A stretch of DNA of 64,000 nucleotides from Peribacter sp043814035 (GTDB lineage: Bacteria > Patescibacteriota > Gracilibacteria > Peribacterales > Peribacteraceae). The stretch is taken from contig JBDRKJ010000006.1 of NCBI GenBank assembly GCA_043814035.1, forward strand, positions 1 to 64,000. The letters are read 5' to 3'. The notes beneath the pieces are model-generated. The model was not told the DNA's origin. It did no database searches and saw only the letters and a program-made list of their open reading frames with translations. Of this stretch, positions 18,631 through 28,078 are shown piece by piece. Every line of letters starts with the position of its first letter. The stretch's first letter is position 1. The translations under genes and the position numbers were made by a program.

Positions 18631-19641
18631 TCAGAGTGGCCGGTCGGCAACGGTGAGCTGAGTAGTCCGCAGACGTTCCTGCATTGAATTCTCTGTGAGG
18701 AGCCCCTGCTGAGCGCCCATCGCGCTCACGACACTTGCAGCATTTAGTGTACCCGCTTTCAGCACTATTGAAAAGGGGAGTCCCTGCAAAAGTGCCCAGG
18801 TAGCGCCTGTACCAAAGGCATCGCCGGCACCGGTGGTATCGACTACAGACACAGAATCATCACAGGGGCACTGGTAGCGTCGTTCGCCGTCGGTCGCGGT
18901 CACTCCTCTGCTGCCGTCCGTCACACAAATGCGCTTCGCACCACTCTTGAGCAGTCGGGAGAATGCCTCGTCGAGAGTGGTCGTGTGCGTGAAGGTCAGC
19001 GTCTCTTCGTAGTTGAGGAGCAGCAGGTCGGTGAAGGGGAGCAGTCGCTTGTTCATCGATGCTTCAATGCCTGCAGCAATCTGTCGTCCCCCTGGGTTCC
19101 AGGTGAGATTGGGCGTTTCTTGTGCGAGGATCTCGATGATGTCTTCCTGAATGTCGTGCGAGGATTCCTGAATGTGATTGAGGTACACCCAGTCCATCTG
19201 CTGTGCGATTTCACGGTCGAAGTTGGATTTGTGCAGGTGGGCATTTGCTCCGGGAGTGTAGAGGATTACGCGTTCTCCTCCACGTGCGGAAAGGATGAGC
19301 GAGAAGCTCGAGATTTCGTTATCGACGATGAGTGCGTGTTGCGTATCGACTCCTTCCTTCTGCAGGTTTGCGAGCAGACGCTGTCCCCACAAGTCAGAGC
19401 CGATCACGCCCTCGAAGAGGGCATGGCATCCCAGGCGGGCCAAGCCGACGCTCGTGTTCGATGCGCCGCCTCCACACGTTTCAATCACCTCATCCACGTG
19501 GATTTTCTCTCCCAGCGGCAGGGCAAATACGGGTTTTTCTGCCTCTTCGCATAGCGCATCACTCTTCAGGCGTACGAAAAGATCGTACGTCGCTCCCCCG
19601 ATGGACATTGTGCGCCGCTGAGATGGAGAGGTAGAGGACAT
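18631..19641 (-). CDS. PfkB-family sugar/nucleoside kinase
   Basis: A 336-residue ribokinase-fold kinase. The substrate-side GGGASNTSVGLARLG block (about 56-70) and the catalytic signature DTTGAGDAFGTGATW near residue 265, with Asp in GAGD as the base, are intact. The substrate cannot be read from sequence; adenosine, fructose and ribose kinases all share these motifs. The ATG at 19641 (MSSTSPSQ) is favoured because TATCAT (19651-19656) lies 9 nt upstream; MSIGG 11 codons later is an alternative. Confidence 0.9.
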   Translation of the reverse strand: MSSTSPSQRRTMSIGGATYDLFVRLKSDALCEEAEKPVFALPLGEKIHVDEVIETCGGGASNTSVGLARLGCHALFEGVIGSDLWGQRLLANLQKEGVDTQHALIVDNEISSFSLILSARGGERVILYTPGANAHLHKSNFDREIAQQMDWVYLNHIQESSHDIQEDIIEILAQETPNLTWNPGGRQIAAGIEASMNKRLLPFTDLLLLNYEETLTFTHTTTLDEAFSRLLKSGAKRICVTDGSRGVTATDGERRYQCPCDDSVSVVDTTGAGDAFGTGATWALLQGLPFSIVLKAGTLNAASVVSAMGAQQGLLTENSMQERLRTTQLTVADRPL

Positions 19642-19659
19642 GTCAGGAGGATGATACCC

Positions 19660-19684
19660 TCTCACCCTTCGACAAGCTCAGGGT
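19660..19684. repeat. REP-like palindromic repeat
   Basis: CACCCT and AGGGTG arms enclose TTCGACAAGCTC. Relatives with the same TTCGA...GCTCA core and different arms occur at 12938-12962, 23357-23388 and, modified, inside the M23 gene at 37014-37080. The arms covary while the core is kept, as expected for a REP-like family. Confidence 0.55.
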
Positions 19685-19701
19685 GAAAGATCCGAGATCT
19701 T

Positions 19702-22116
19702 TCAGAGCTGATAGCGTCGCTGCATTTCCTGCATAAATGCGGAAGTGACGTGCAGGGTCCGGCGTCGCTGCCAGTGGAGGAGCAAGAAAACCAGTAATGC
19801 TGCTCCTGCGATGAGGAATCCCCACATCACAGGCGGCATGCCAGGCTTGACGACAGACGGAGGCGGTGGAAGAGCGGGTGGCAGTTCAAATGCGGATCCA
19901 GATCCCGCGACGGGGTGGTATCCTGCACCATTGGGTGTTCCCTCAGCTTCCGCTGCGAGGTCACTCAGCACTTCACCAGTAACGGTAATCGGTGTGAGGC
20001 GCAGGTAATAGGTAACACCATTAATCAGATCGCGGAGTGTGTAGGACTCGGCATCCCCATTGACCATGCGTTTCTCGGTGAGGTTATCCGATTCCACGCC
20101 GTACTCGAGCAGATAGGCCGAGAGCGGTGTCGTGCGTTTCATGGAGGACCACTGCAGCATCAGGCTGGTGTCGCCAGGTATCACCGCGAGTCGCAATCCC
20201 AATACGGTGGCACTGGCCACATTGCTCTTTTCGGCACTCTCGACACCATTCTTAAGAGCGGTAACTGTAAAGTAGTACGTCGTGGCCTGCTTAAGACCAG
20301 CGACTGTTGCGGCAGATACAGAGGCATCCGTATCTAATGAGTAGATGAAACTGTCTGGCTTGTCGCCAACGTACACACGGTACGTGTCAGCCTCACCTTT
20401 CTCGACAGGTTCCCACTTGAGTGCGACCGCGTTCATCTTCGCCTCTGCCGTGAGGTTCTGGATGGTTGGAGGAGTTTTGGGCTTCACGGTGAGTGTTGAG
20501 AGCATCTCTGTCTTGTTGCCGAACTTGTCGGTTGCGGTGACGAGCGGCTGGTAGACTCCCACTTTTGCCGGTGCAGAGAAATCGCCCGTGAATGTACCGG
20601 GTAGGCCAGCGGATTCACTAAGGTTCATGGTGTTTCCCTCGAGGGTCATGGTGATGGGAGTGCTGCCGACTTCTGTTTTTACCATGATCTGCGTTGTCTG
20701 ACCCTCTGCCGGTTCTCGTGGCGAGAAATCGACAGAGCTGATGCGCGGTCCCAGAAGGTCAATGAGCAGATGGAGCGGGCTCGATTTGTACTTTCCGCTG
20801 GCTTCTTCGACCTGCAGGGTGGCACCTGTGACGGTGGTATTCAGCGTGACAGCCACTTGAAATGCTCCTGACTCATCGGAATCGCCGCGGGCGATCTCGG
20901 TTCCGCCAGTGACGAGCAGATTGACGAGGGGCGGTGCCATACCACGCAGTGTCACCAGAGAGGAGCTCACTGTAGTGCCCTCCGTCGGTTCCGTGATGCT
21001 GATGCGTGAGGTATCGGGGGTCGTGCCGCCGCCGGTGATATTCACGGATGCGCTGCCCCGTACGTTTCCGGAGGTGTCTTCGACAGCGAGTGTCTGCTCA
21101 CCTCCCGTATTGAAGCGCAGCCCCAGTGTAAATGTTTTGGCTCCGAGGTCCTTGAGGGTGAATTGGCGTGTTCCAAAAGGCAGAATGGCCTTGGGATCGG
21201 TGGAAGAGAATCGGATGGTTCCGGTGTAGTCTTCGACCGTCCGGCCAGAACGATCTTCTGCTACGATGCGGAACGTGGTGTCCTGGCGAATGGGGATAGT
21301 CGTTGCGCCGCCCTCGATCTCTACGCGGAAGTGATCGACGACATCGAAATCATTTGTCAGTTGTCCGAAAAGGGTGCGTCCGCGGAACTCACCTACGGGT
21401 ACGGCTGCCTGTGTGTTTCCGCTGTTCCACCCATTTGCGGGGTACGTCGTGAATGATTGATCGCTGTAGCCTCCGCGTCCCCACTCTTCTCCGACATCAA
21501 TCGTGACGGGGGTGTCGAGCGGCTTACCCGAGAGCAAATCGATCGCGCGCAAGCTGGCCGTTCCTCGCTTGAGCGAGATAAACGAGAACATCTGCTGCCC
21601 TTCGCTGTCTGTCTGTGCGGAGAGGGCGCGGATCTGATCTTCGCCCCTGCTCGAGAGCAGTTGCACTGGTCGATTCTCGAGCGGGTTGAAGTAACGATCA
21701 CGCAGGATGACGATGACACGCGCAGAGTCGACGCCGTCGGCGGCGATCAGCGTGCGGTTTGTCTCGATGCTGCTCTCGCGCTGATCGATCGTCTCAGGCA
21801 GAACCACGAAAGAACTGCATGTGCCGGATCCTTCTGTTTCAACGGTGTACGCACCTGCGACTTGGGTTTCTTCACCGCTTACGTTCAGAGTGGATTTTCC
21901 CTGTAGATCGGCTGTTGCCTTGAGCGCAAGGGGAGCGCCAAGTGGTGGGAGTACGCGTGCAACGACGGTTTCACTTGGAGCAAATCCCTGACAGATCACT
22001 TCTATTCCCAATCCTGCCACGGTCTGCGTGACATTCGGTGTTCCGGCACTGCTGGCTGGCAACGCAACGCCGCTGCACAGGGTGATCGAGAGAGTGAGGA
22101 GAGAGAGTTTCTTCAT
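19702..22116 (-). CDS. Surface protein with Ig-like and fibronectin type III domains
   Basis: An 804-residue exported protein. The signal peptide is MKKLSLLTLSITLCSGVALPASSA. A Big-1/invasin-like domain (about 120-215, SARVIVILRDRYFNPLENRPV) and further Ig-like beta domains follow. Two fibronectin type III domains (about 555-725) contain ALKWEPVEKGEADTYRVYVG and LMLQWSSMKRTTPLSAYLLEYG. A C-terminal transmembrane helix (GFLIAGAALLVFLLL) has a basic cytoplasmic tail, so the protein is anchored at its C-terminus. Probably mediates attachment or envelope structure. TACAAT (22127-22132) lies 10 nt before the ATG. Confidence 0.9.
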   Translation of the reverse strand: MKKLSLLTLSITLCSGVALPASSAGTPNVTQTVAGLGIEVICQGFAPSETVVARVLPPLGAPLALKATADLQGKSTLNVSGEETQVAGAYTVETEGSGTCSSFVVLPETIDQRESSIETNRTLIAADGVDSARVIVILRDRYFNPLENRPVQLLSSRGEDQIRALSAQTDSEGQQMFSFISLKRGTASLRAIDLLSGKPLDTPVTIDVGEEWGRGGYSDQSFTTYPANGWNSGNTQAAVPVGEFRGRTLFGQLTNDFDVVDHFRVEIEGGATTIPIRQDTTFRIVAEDRSGRTVEDYTGTIRFSSTDPKAILPFGTRQFTLKDLGAKTFTLGLRFNTGGEQTLAVEDTSGNVRGSASVNITGGGTTPDTSRISITEPTEGTTVSSSLVTLRGMAPPLVNLLVTGGTEIARGDSDESGAFQVAVTLNTTVTGATLQVEEASGKYKSSPLHLLIDLLGPRISSVDFSPREPAEGQTTQIMVKTEVGSTPITMTLEGNTMNLSESAGLPGTFTGDFSAPAKVGVYQPLVTATDKFGNKTEMLSTLTVKPKTPPTIQNLTAEAKMNAVALKWEPVEKGEADTYRVYVGDKPDSFIYSLDTDASVSAATVAGLKQATTYYFTVTALKNGVESAEKSNVASATVLGLRLAVIPGDTSLMLQWSSMKRTTPLSAYLLEYGVESDNLTEKRMVNGDAESYTLRDLINGVTYYLRLTPITVTGEVLSDLAAEAEGTPNGAGYHPVAGSGSAFELPPALPPPPSVVKPGMPPVMWGFLIAGAALLVFLLLHWQRRRTLHVTSAFMQEMQRRYQL

Positions 22117-22346
22117 AAATCCAACTATTGTACCAGTTTTCGCGTTCTGCCTCAATGCAGCGGGTGATAGTAACACTACTATTCTATTTTCTGTCCAGCG
22201 TACATGCATGGCTTTGCAGTAGGCAGAAGACCATTTCCAAGTTCTAAGATGATGGGATAGCACAGTATTTGCTGTCGCAGGAAGTGTGGTCGCGTGATGT
22301 TCTGTGCCATGTGAGCACCTTTGTGTTGCCGATGCTCTGCAGTATC

Positions 22347-22925
22347 ATGGCTGCCGTGCGGCAAATCACTCCCATTGTCTTTCTCCTCTCTTTGCTCCTC
22401 ACAGCCTGTGGCGCGAGTACTGATGGAGGGTCTGATTGTCAGACCTACTGGTTCGATCAGGTGGGAGCCTGTCTGCCGGGCACGTGGAAGCTCCTTGATC
22501 GTGCAGAACTTCTGCAGCGCGGAGTTCCCGAAGATGTGATTATCGCTTTTCAGAGCGAGGCATCGGTCTCGGGTCAGTACCCTACGGTCAGCGTCACGCG
22601 TGAGCCACTCACGACTGTTGTGGAGCCTGCGGCGTACAGCGAGGCCACTATCCGTTCGGTGGCGGTGCTTCCGGGCTACAAGCTCATCGATCAGAAGAAG
22701 GTAACAGTTGATGGTGTTTCATTGCCCGTGCACGTCTTTTTTGCGCAGCCGGTGACCGGTGAGCCGCAGCGACGATTCCTGCAGGTGAGTACTGTCATCG
22801 GTCAGAATGGCTATACCGTCACCGCACTCACACCCCTCACGGTTAGTAGTACGCTTGAGAATGAAATCCTTACGATTCTCGGCAGCATCACATTCAAGGC
22901 TCCGGCGGAAGTAACGCAGAATTGA
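22347..22925 (+). CDS. Putative lipoprotein
   Basis: A 192-residue exported protein. Residues 1-21 form a lipoprotein signal with lipobox LLTAC (Cys21 is the predicted lipid-modified residue). The mature part contains CQTYWFDQVGACLPGTW and alternating strands, resembling small PsbP/DUF-type lipoproteins without an assignable function. It is transcribed away from the FN3 surface protein. An in-frame GTG/ATG further upstream (22269) is rejected because it would bury the signal peptide. Confidence 0.75.
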   Translation: MAAVRQITPIVFLLSLLLTACGASTDGGSDCQTYWFDQVGACLPGTWKLLDRAELLQRGVPEDVIIAFQSEASVSGQYPTVSVTREPLTTVVEPAAYSEATIRSVAVLPGYKLIDQKKVTVDGVSLPVHVFFAQPVTGEPQRRFLQVSTVIGQNGYTVTALTPLTVSSTLENEILTILGSITFKAPAEVTQN

Positions 22926-23039
22926 AGATTGGCGATTTGATAATGAGGACTTTCGAAGATTATTCTTTCTGTTAGGCTGTTTCGGTGTTGTCTGGGCGTT
23001 GTATAATTCTTTCTCGCTCTTTCCCCCCCCTCACTCGGT

Positions 23040-23063
23040 CTCTCCCCCGTGCACGGGGGAGAG
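23040..23063. repeat. Perfect 24-bp palindrome
   Basis: CTCTCCCCC and GGGGGAGAG arms flank GTGCAC. It is preceded by a C-run and TCACTCGGT. Similar CCCC-rich hairpins follow comparable C-runs at 13100-13131 and 2283-2311. This may be a dispersed repeat, or a terminator-like hairpin after the lipoprotein gene. The stretch 22926-23088 holds nothing else I can support. Confidence 0.5.
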
Positions 23064-23088
23064 AAGTAGCGGTCATGATTATTTTGCT

Positions 23089-23163
23089 GGTGCCGTAGCC
23101 AAGTAGTAAGGCAGGGGTCTGCAAAACCCCCATACGCGGGTGCAATTCCCGCCGGCACCTCCA
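23089..23163 (+). tRNA. tRNA-Cys (GCA)
   Basis: A full cloverleaf with encoded CCA: acceptor GGTGCCG pairs with CGGCACC (23153-23159), followed by discriminator T and CCA. The anticodon loop is CTGCAAA (anticodon GCA) on a GGGGT/ACCCC stem. The T arm is GCGGG-TGCAATT-CCCGC. Confidence 0.95.
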
Positions 23164-23213
23164 TCCGTCTTCGTTGCTTCGCAACTTCGCCGTGATTTTT
23201 TCGTGAAAGGACT

Positions 23214-23266
23214 TAGCCACGGCGTAGTCGGCAGACGAAGCCGGGCAATTCCCGCCGGCACCTCCA
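23214..23266 (+). pseudogene. Decayed tRNA-Cys copy
   Basis: Positions 23245-23266 repeat exactly the last 22 nt of the upstream tRNA-Cys, including the T loop, acceptor 3' strand and CCA. Positions 23214-23236 resemble its D-arm side (TAGCCA...GTAG..GGCAG). The anticodon arm and acceptor 5' strand are missing. It looks like a tandem duplicate that lost its middle; it could also be an integration scar. Confidence 0.6.
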
Positions 23267-23528
23267 AAGTTGAATTGCAGATGAGAGCAGATGAGAAAGG
23301 AACGAAGTGACGCAGTGAGTCGTAAGATCCTTTCTTTCGAAAGAAGACAGTGGTGCGTATGTCATGGTTCGACAGAGCTCACCATGACATACGATCTGAT
23401 ATGAATTTTTATGAGCAATTATTTATCCATACCAAAAGACCGGGAGGTTCGAACGCTTGCGCGCTCGATTCCCGATCTTCGGTGGCCCAACGAGATGATC
23501 GCTGGGCCCACTCAAACGCTACTGTCGC

Positions 23529-23939
23529 TTACCTTTCGGTGTTGGCGCACCACCTGAGGAACTCAGGCAGCCCGACCAGTGCTGGCAAGAGCAGCCCGCA
23601 GGCTGCGATGCCGGCGATGAACGGGATCGCAGCGTGTCCGTGCCCGAAGGCACAGTATACGCTCACGAGAACGCCCGTTATTCCAACCATCATGTCTGTC
23701 TGGTCTGACCCTAACAGATGAATCGTTCGGGTAATCCGGACGATCCTCGCCAATACCGCTGGAACAGGCGGCTTGACGGTTTTTCTGTCGGCGAACTTCA
23801 GCAGAATGTTCGCCGACACGTTGCCTGCACAAAATGTACATGCAAACCCGCACGTCAGCGATACGGGGTCCGTGAGGAACCCGTATACAACGGCGGCGGC
23901 CGCGCACAGCAAGGCGGCCAGAGCGAAGGCGTAGTACAT
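23529..23939 (-). CDS. Small Cys-containing membrane protein
   Basis: A 136-residue protein with about four hydrophobic segments (MYYAFALAALLCAAAAVVYG, a Cys-rich CGFACTFCAGNVSANILL segment, GITGVLVSVYCAFGHGHAAIPF and IAACGLLLPALVGL). The CxxxCxxC pattern near residue 30 could bind metal or form disulfides. Unlike most genes here it has a strong Shine-Dalgarno (GAGGAGAGG) and a 45-nt untranslated leader from a good promoter. I do not recognise the family. Confidence 0.65.
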   Translation of the reverse strand: MYYAFALAALLCAAAAVVYGFLTDPVSLTCGFACTFCAGNVSANILLKFADRKTVKPPVPAVLARIVRITRTIHLLGSDQTDMMVGITGVLVSVYCAFGHGHAAIPFIAGIAACGLLLPALVGLPEFLRWCANTER

Positions 23940-23992
23940 GAATGACTCCCTCTCCTCAAAGTTTTGAAAGGAACAGCGTTTGAGTAACTTGT

Positions 23993-24020
23993 ATTATAAA
24001 ATCATTAAGCTATAAAGCAA
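23993..24020 (-). promoter_or_regulatory. Promoter of the small membrane protein gene
   Basis: Minus strand TTGCTT (24015-24020), 16-bp spacer, TATAAT (23993-23998). Initiation near 23986 gives a leader containing GAGGAGAGG before the ATG at 23939. Confidence 0.65.
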
Positions 24021-24093
24021 TACTTTAAGGGGAGGAATTCTGCGTGCTCCCTAGCATGGTTTACGAGTCAATTTGGAGTCTCTTAGATTCGGG

Positions 24094-25353
24094 TTATGAG
24101 AAGGTAAGCACCTCCGGTGCAAACAGCAATAGTGTGCCGAGTGCATACATCAAGAACCCACCGAAGATCAGGGTGAAGCGGGCGTATTTTTTGGTGATAC
24201 CGGTGGCGTGCAGGGTGTACACCGCGATAGCGAAGATGATGGTATCGTCGATCATGTAGAGCAGAATGTAGAGCCCCATGTAGCCGTAGCGCGCGAGGGT
24301 GCTCACTTCGTTGAAAGCGAGAATCTGCGTGAAGATGGCGGGCAAGCCTGCTGTGCACACGAGTTCGATTGCATTCACCGAGATCGCGAGGATTGCTACG
24401 CCCAGTAGCATGGCGGGCCAGGCGGATTTCTCGAGGATGGATTTCATGCGGTCGATGATCTTCTTTTTCTGTTTGAAATCTGTCACGGCGCAGGCATTGG
24501 GGTCTTTACCAAAGGCTTCGTAGAAGTAGAAGGCGCCTCCACCAATCGCGACGATGCCGATGAGTTTCTGAACCCATGTATTGAAACCGATCACGAGAAA
24601 TGCGTTCAGCCATGCGGCGATGAAGAGGTAGTACATTGCTCCGCTCACGATCAAGAACGTTCCGCCGATCATCCATATCTTCTTCGGATCACGTGTAGCG
24701 ATGAGCAACGTCAAAAGTGTAATCAACACCCACATGGCGCACGGGTTGAAGCCATCGAGGAATCCCAAAAGGATTGAGAGAGAGGGCAGCGACAACAGCG
24801 CCAGGTCGACTTCTCCCATAAAGGGAACATCGATCAAATACTCGCGCAAATCGACGGGGCATCCTCCGTCGCACGTGCCTTCGGCCGTTTCGAGCTGTGC
24901 CTCGGCATCGCTCTGTAGAAAGGTGGTGAAATCCATTCCCTCCGTGCGGTTGGCGTTGTACTCCTGTAGCAGTGTGGTGAGCCTCTTGCCAGTTGTCGTG
25001 TCATCCTTGTATCCCTGAATAACGTGGCCGTTGATCACGATGGTCGGCACGCCCTGACGAAGCAGAGGAGCGTGTTCCTGTACTTTGGCAAACAGGGTCT
25101 GACTCTGTGCTTGAGCGATATCGTGCAGTTCCACTTCCCATCCCTGTGTCTGTGCAAATGCCTCGAAGTCAGCGCAGTGGGGGCAATCTGCACTCACGAA
25201 TGCCACGATGTCTGCGTGGATTTCTACAGCAGTTGGCGGCAGTGGCTCTGGCGCTACAACGCGCTGAGGCAGTATGTGCCCCGGAAAGATGAGTGCGAGT
25301 GCCACGATGGGCACGAATGCGCCAATGAAGAAGAAGAGGAGCCGCCTATTCAT
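24094..25353 (-). CDS. Thioredoxin-like/CcdA-type thiol-disulfide membrane protein
   Basis: A 419-residue fusion. An N-terminal anchor (5-25) leads to an extracytoplasmic glutaredoxin/thioredoxin-like domain with active site CPHC (57-60) and the cis-Pro region GVPTIVING. A linker with CDGGC (about 159-163) follows. A DsbD/CcdA-like transmembrane domain carries NPCAMW and ELVCTAGLPAIF, the conserved Cys pair. It should pass reducing equivalents, or oxidising power, across the membrane to envelope proteins. TATACT (25362-25367) lies 8 nt before the start. A related soluble-domain protein is at 60152-60550. Confidence 0.88.
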   Translation of the reverse strand: MNRRLLFFFIGAFVPIVALALIFPGHILPQRVVAPEPLPPTAVEIHADIVAFVSADCPHCADFEAFAQTQGWEVELHDIAQAQSQTLFAKVQEHAPLLRQGVPTIVINGHVIQGYKDDTTTGKRLTTLLQEYNANRTEGMDFTTFLQSDAEAQLETAEGTCDGGCPVDLREYLIDVPFMGEVDLALLSLPSLSILLGFLDGFNPCAMWVLITLLTLLIATRDPKKIWMIGGTFLIVSGAMYYLFIAAWLNAFLVIGFNTWVQKLIGIVAIGGGAFYFYEAFGKDPNACAVTDFKQKKKIIDRMKSILEKSAWPAMLLGVAILAISVNAIELVCTAGLPAIFTQILAFNEVSTLARYGYMGLYILLYMIDDTIIFAIAVYTLHATGITKKYARFTLIFGGFLMYALGTLLLFAPEVLTFS

Positions 25354-25613
25354 GTTGCGGCAGTATAAGGGGTGAACCTGCTTTGGGAAATACAGGTTGT
25401 TCTATTCCCTCATCTCACTGATATACGTTCATTTTGGCGATGCTCGCTCTTCTCAGTATGATACGTACATGCTCCTGCAGAACGACCATAAGGTTACTAT
25501 AATTATCATATTCTATTCGTCAATTCTCGGAGAGAATTCTGGTTTGAATAAGGAATTCTTGCATTAAACGAACTTGATTTATAAAAAAATCCTGATAAGC
25601 TATTCAAAATACC

Positions 25614-26669
25614 ATGGCAAAGTCGAAACCCATCCTCCCGGCATCTACGAACACACAAGACTACTGCATCGCCACCATGGGCAGCCACTCGGCCTTGCAG
25701 ATTCTGAAAGGCGCGCGCGACGAGGGCATTCGCAATCTGGTCATCTGCAAGAAGGGCACAGAACGACCCTACCAAAGTTACGGTGTGGCCGACGAAATAC
25801 TCTTGGTGAATGACTGGTCCGAGTGGAACGAAGAGCTGGAGGAGGAGCTCATCCGCCGCAATGCCATCGTCATTCCACATGGTTCCTTCGTGGCGTATCT
25901 GGGTCCGGAGCGGGTGATGAAGACACAGGCCATGTACTACGGCACTAAAGAAATTCTCAAGTGGGAGAGCGATCGATCGCTGGAACGCCAATGGCTCGAG
26001 AAAGCGGGGATTCAGATGCCGCGGCTTTTCAAAAAGCCCGAAGATATTGATCGTCTTGTGATCGTCAAATTCCATGGAGCTTCGGGTGGGTTCGGCTACT
26101 TCATCGCCAAGACACCGGAACAGTTCTACGAAGTGAAGAACCGCAAGTATCCGGATCAAAATGAATACGCTCTGCAGGAATACATCGTGGGTGTACCGCT
26201 CTACGTGCACTACTTCTACTCGCCCATCACCAAGGAGCTCGAGATTATGAGTTTCGACAAGCGCTACGAATCAAATGCCGATTCCATCGGTCGCATTCGT
26301 GCCGAGGATCAGCTCGCAGCCAATATCTTCACGAGCTACACCATTGTCGGAAATATTCCGGTCGTCGTGCGCGAGTCGATGCTGCCAAAGTTCTTTGAGA
26401 TGGGGGAGCGTGTAGTAGAGCAGAGTCAGCACCTCAAGGTAGGCAAAGGTCTCTTCGGCCCGTTCTGTTTGGAGTGCATCGTCACCCGCAAGCTCCAGAT
26501 CTTCGTCTTTGAAATCTCGGCTCGTATCGTGGCCGGCACCAATCCCTTTGTGGAGGGGTCGCCCTACACAGCACTGCGGTACAGCGAGCCCATGAGCACC
26601 GGTCGGCGCATCGCGCGTGACATCAAACAGGCCATTGAACAGGGCAAGCTCGACGAAGTGTTGGGCTAG
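25614..26669 (+). CDS. purP: FAICAR synthetase, archaeal PurP type
   Basis: A 351-residue ATP-grasp enzyme matching PurP, which uses ATP and formate to convert AICAR to FAICAR in purine synthesis, replacing the folate-dependent PurH step. Visible blocks are IATMGSHSALQILKGARDEG, the central VIVKFHGASGGFGYFIA (nucleotide-binding loop), EYIVGVPLYVHYFYSP, and FGPFCLECIV...FEISARIVAGTNPF at the C-terminus. Full length for the family. It is followed 48 bp later by a paralogue. Predominantly an archaeal enzyme, so transfer is likely. Confidence 0.85.
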   Translation: MAKSKPILPASTNTQDYCIATMGSHSALQILKGARDEGIRNLVICKKGTERPYQSYGVADEILLVNDWSEWNEELEEELIRRNAIVIPHGSFVAYLGPERVMKTQAMYYGTKEILKWESDRSLERQWLEKAGIQMPRLFKKPEDIDRLVIVKFHGASGGFGYFIAKTPEQFYEVKNRKYPDQNEYALQEYIVGVPLYVHYFYSPITKELEIMSFDKRYESNADSIGRIRAEDQLAANIFTSYTIVGNIPVVVRESMLPKFFEMGERVVEQSQHLKVGKGLFGPFCLECIVTRKLQIFVFEISARIVAGTNPFVEGSPYTALRYSEPMSTGRRIARDIKQAIEQGKLDEVLG

Positions 26670-26717
26670 GAGTGGTGCGATTGGTTCTTCGTTCCTTTTC
26701 TTCTACACTTTCCGTAT

Positions 26718-27853
26718 ATGGATATTTCCTCTCTCCTCAAAGGCTACGATCCGAAAAATATCACTGTCGGTGTGCTCGGAGGTCACAGTGCGCTCGACGT
26801 CTGTCACGGAGCGAAAAAATACGGGTTCAAAACGGTCTGTGTCGCGAGGAAAGGACGCGAGAAAACTTTTTCACAGTATTACAAAACGCGAGACGCACGC
26901 GGTTGCGTCGATGAGGTGATTCTCGTTGAGAAGTTTGAGGATGTGCTGAAGAAAGATGTCCAAGAGAAGCTGAAAAGTCTGAATACGATCTTCGTCCATA
27001 ATCGTTACTTCTGGGTGTACTTTTCTGACTATTCCAAGATCGAGACCGACTTTCAGATTCCGATCTTCGGTTCGCGAACGTTCGTGAAAATTGAAGAGCG
27101 TGATCAATCGTACAATCAGTATCATCTGCTCGCGGATGCTGGCATTCGCATACCGAAAATCTTTGCCAAGCCCGAAGACATCGACCGACCAGTATTGGTA
27201 AAAGCGGCGGAAGCCAAGCGTGGCTACGAGCGGGCGTTCTTCGTCGCCGATGATAAGGCATCGTGGGAGGCCGAGGGTTCCCGGCTAGAGAAAGAGGGCA
27301 AGGTATCGGCCAAGTGGCGTCAGGCACCGATTGAGGAATTTATCGTCGGAGCACCCGTAAATTTCAACTTCTTCTATTCACCACTCTCTGGTGAGCTCGA
27401 GCTCCTCGGCACCGATACACGGCGCCAGACCAACCTTGATGGATTTCTGCGCATGACGGCGCCGGAGCAGCAAAGGCTCTCAAGGCAGGCATTCCGGTCA
27501 AGATGATTGAGACCGGTCATATTGCCTGTACGGTGAAGGAATCTATCCTCGAGAAGGCCTTCGACCTCGGCGAGAAGTTCGTACAGGCCACGCAGAACCT
27601 TCCGAACAATCTCGACCCCAGTGGCAAGGGCATCATCGGTCCGTTTGCACTGCAGGGGGCCGTTGTTGCTGAGGAGGGCAAAGAAGACATCGTCATCTTC
27701 GATGTCAGCCTGCGCATTCCTGGCTCGCCGGGCACATTCGCGACCCCCTATGCTCGTTACCTCTACGGCGAGACAATGAGTGTAGGAGAACGTATCGGAA
27801 TGGAACTGAAGAGAGCAGTAAAAGAGGGGGCTTTAGAGAAGGTGGTAACGTGA
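26718..27853 (+). pseudogene. purP2: Second PurP-like ATP-grasp enzyme, frameshifted
   Basis: Two overlapping reading frames together make one PurP paralogue of about 378 residues. The first (26718-27506) carries VGVLGGHSALDVCHGAKKYG through RMTAPEQ. The second, entered at about 27464, reads AAKALKAGIPVKMIETGHI and continues with GIIGPFALQGAV and FDVSLRIPGSPGTFATPY to 27853. The shift lies between about 27462 and 27472, where the upstream paralogue continues straight (AEDQLAANIF). All domains are otherwise intact, so this is a recent mutation or a sequence error. TTGGTT-N17-TACACT ends 8 nt before the ATG. Confidence 0.8.
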
Positions 27854-28019
27854 GTTTTATTACTTGATGGACGATACTGGATGATATTCGAATTGCCAGG
27901 CTTCGTTCTCACTATCGTTCGAACTACGCCGCGGCATCCGGCTTTGTCCTTCCATTGGTCAATCACTTCGTTCAGGGCAAGCCCGATGGCTTGCCAACCG
28001 TAGCCGAAGCGACTCAATA

Positions 28020-28059
28020 GAAAAGTCGACCTTCGCTCCTTCGGAGACTACGGTCGACA
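28020..28059 (-). terminator. tRNA-Ala terminator
   Basis: On the minus strand GTCGACC (28052-28058) pairs with GGTCGAC (28024-28030) and is followed by TTTT. A second short hairpin (28062-28078) lies directly after the tRNA. A similar CTTCG...CTACGGTCGAC segment is inserted in the repeat element at about 13347-13380. The rest of 27854-28019 contains no gene I can support. Confidence 0.6.
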
Positions 28060-28078
28060 ACCTTCGCTTCGCGAAGGT

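Noticed and set aside
27462..27506. Programmed frameshift in purP2
   Set aside because: No slippery heptamer, downstream pseudoknot or stop-adjacent signal visible; mutation or sequence error is simpler.
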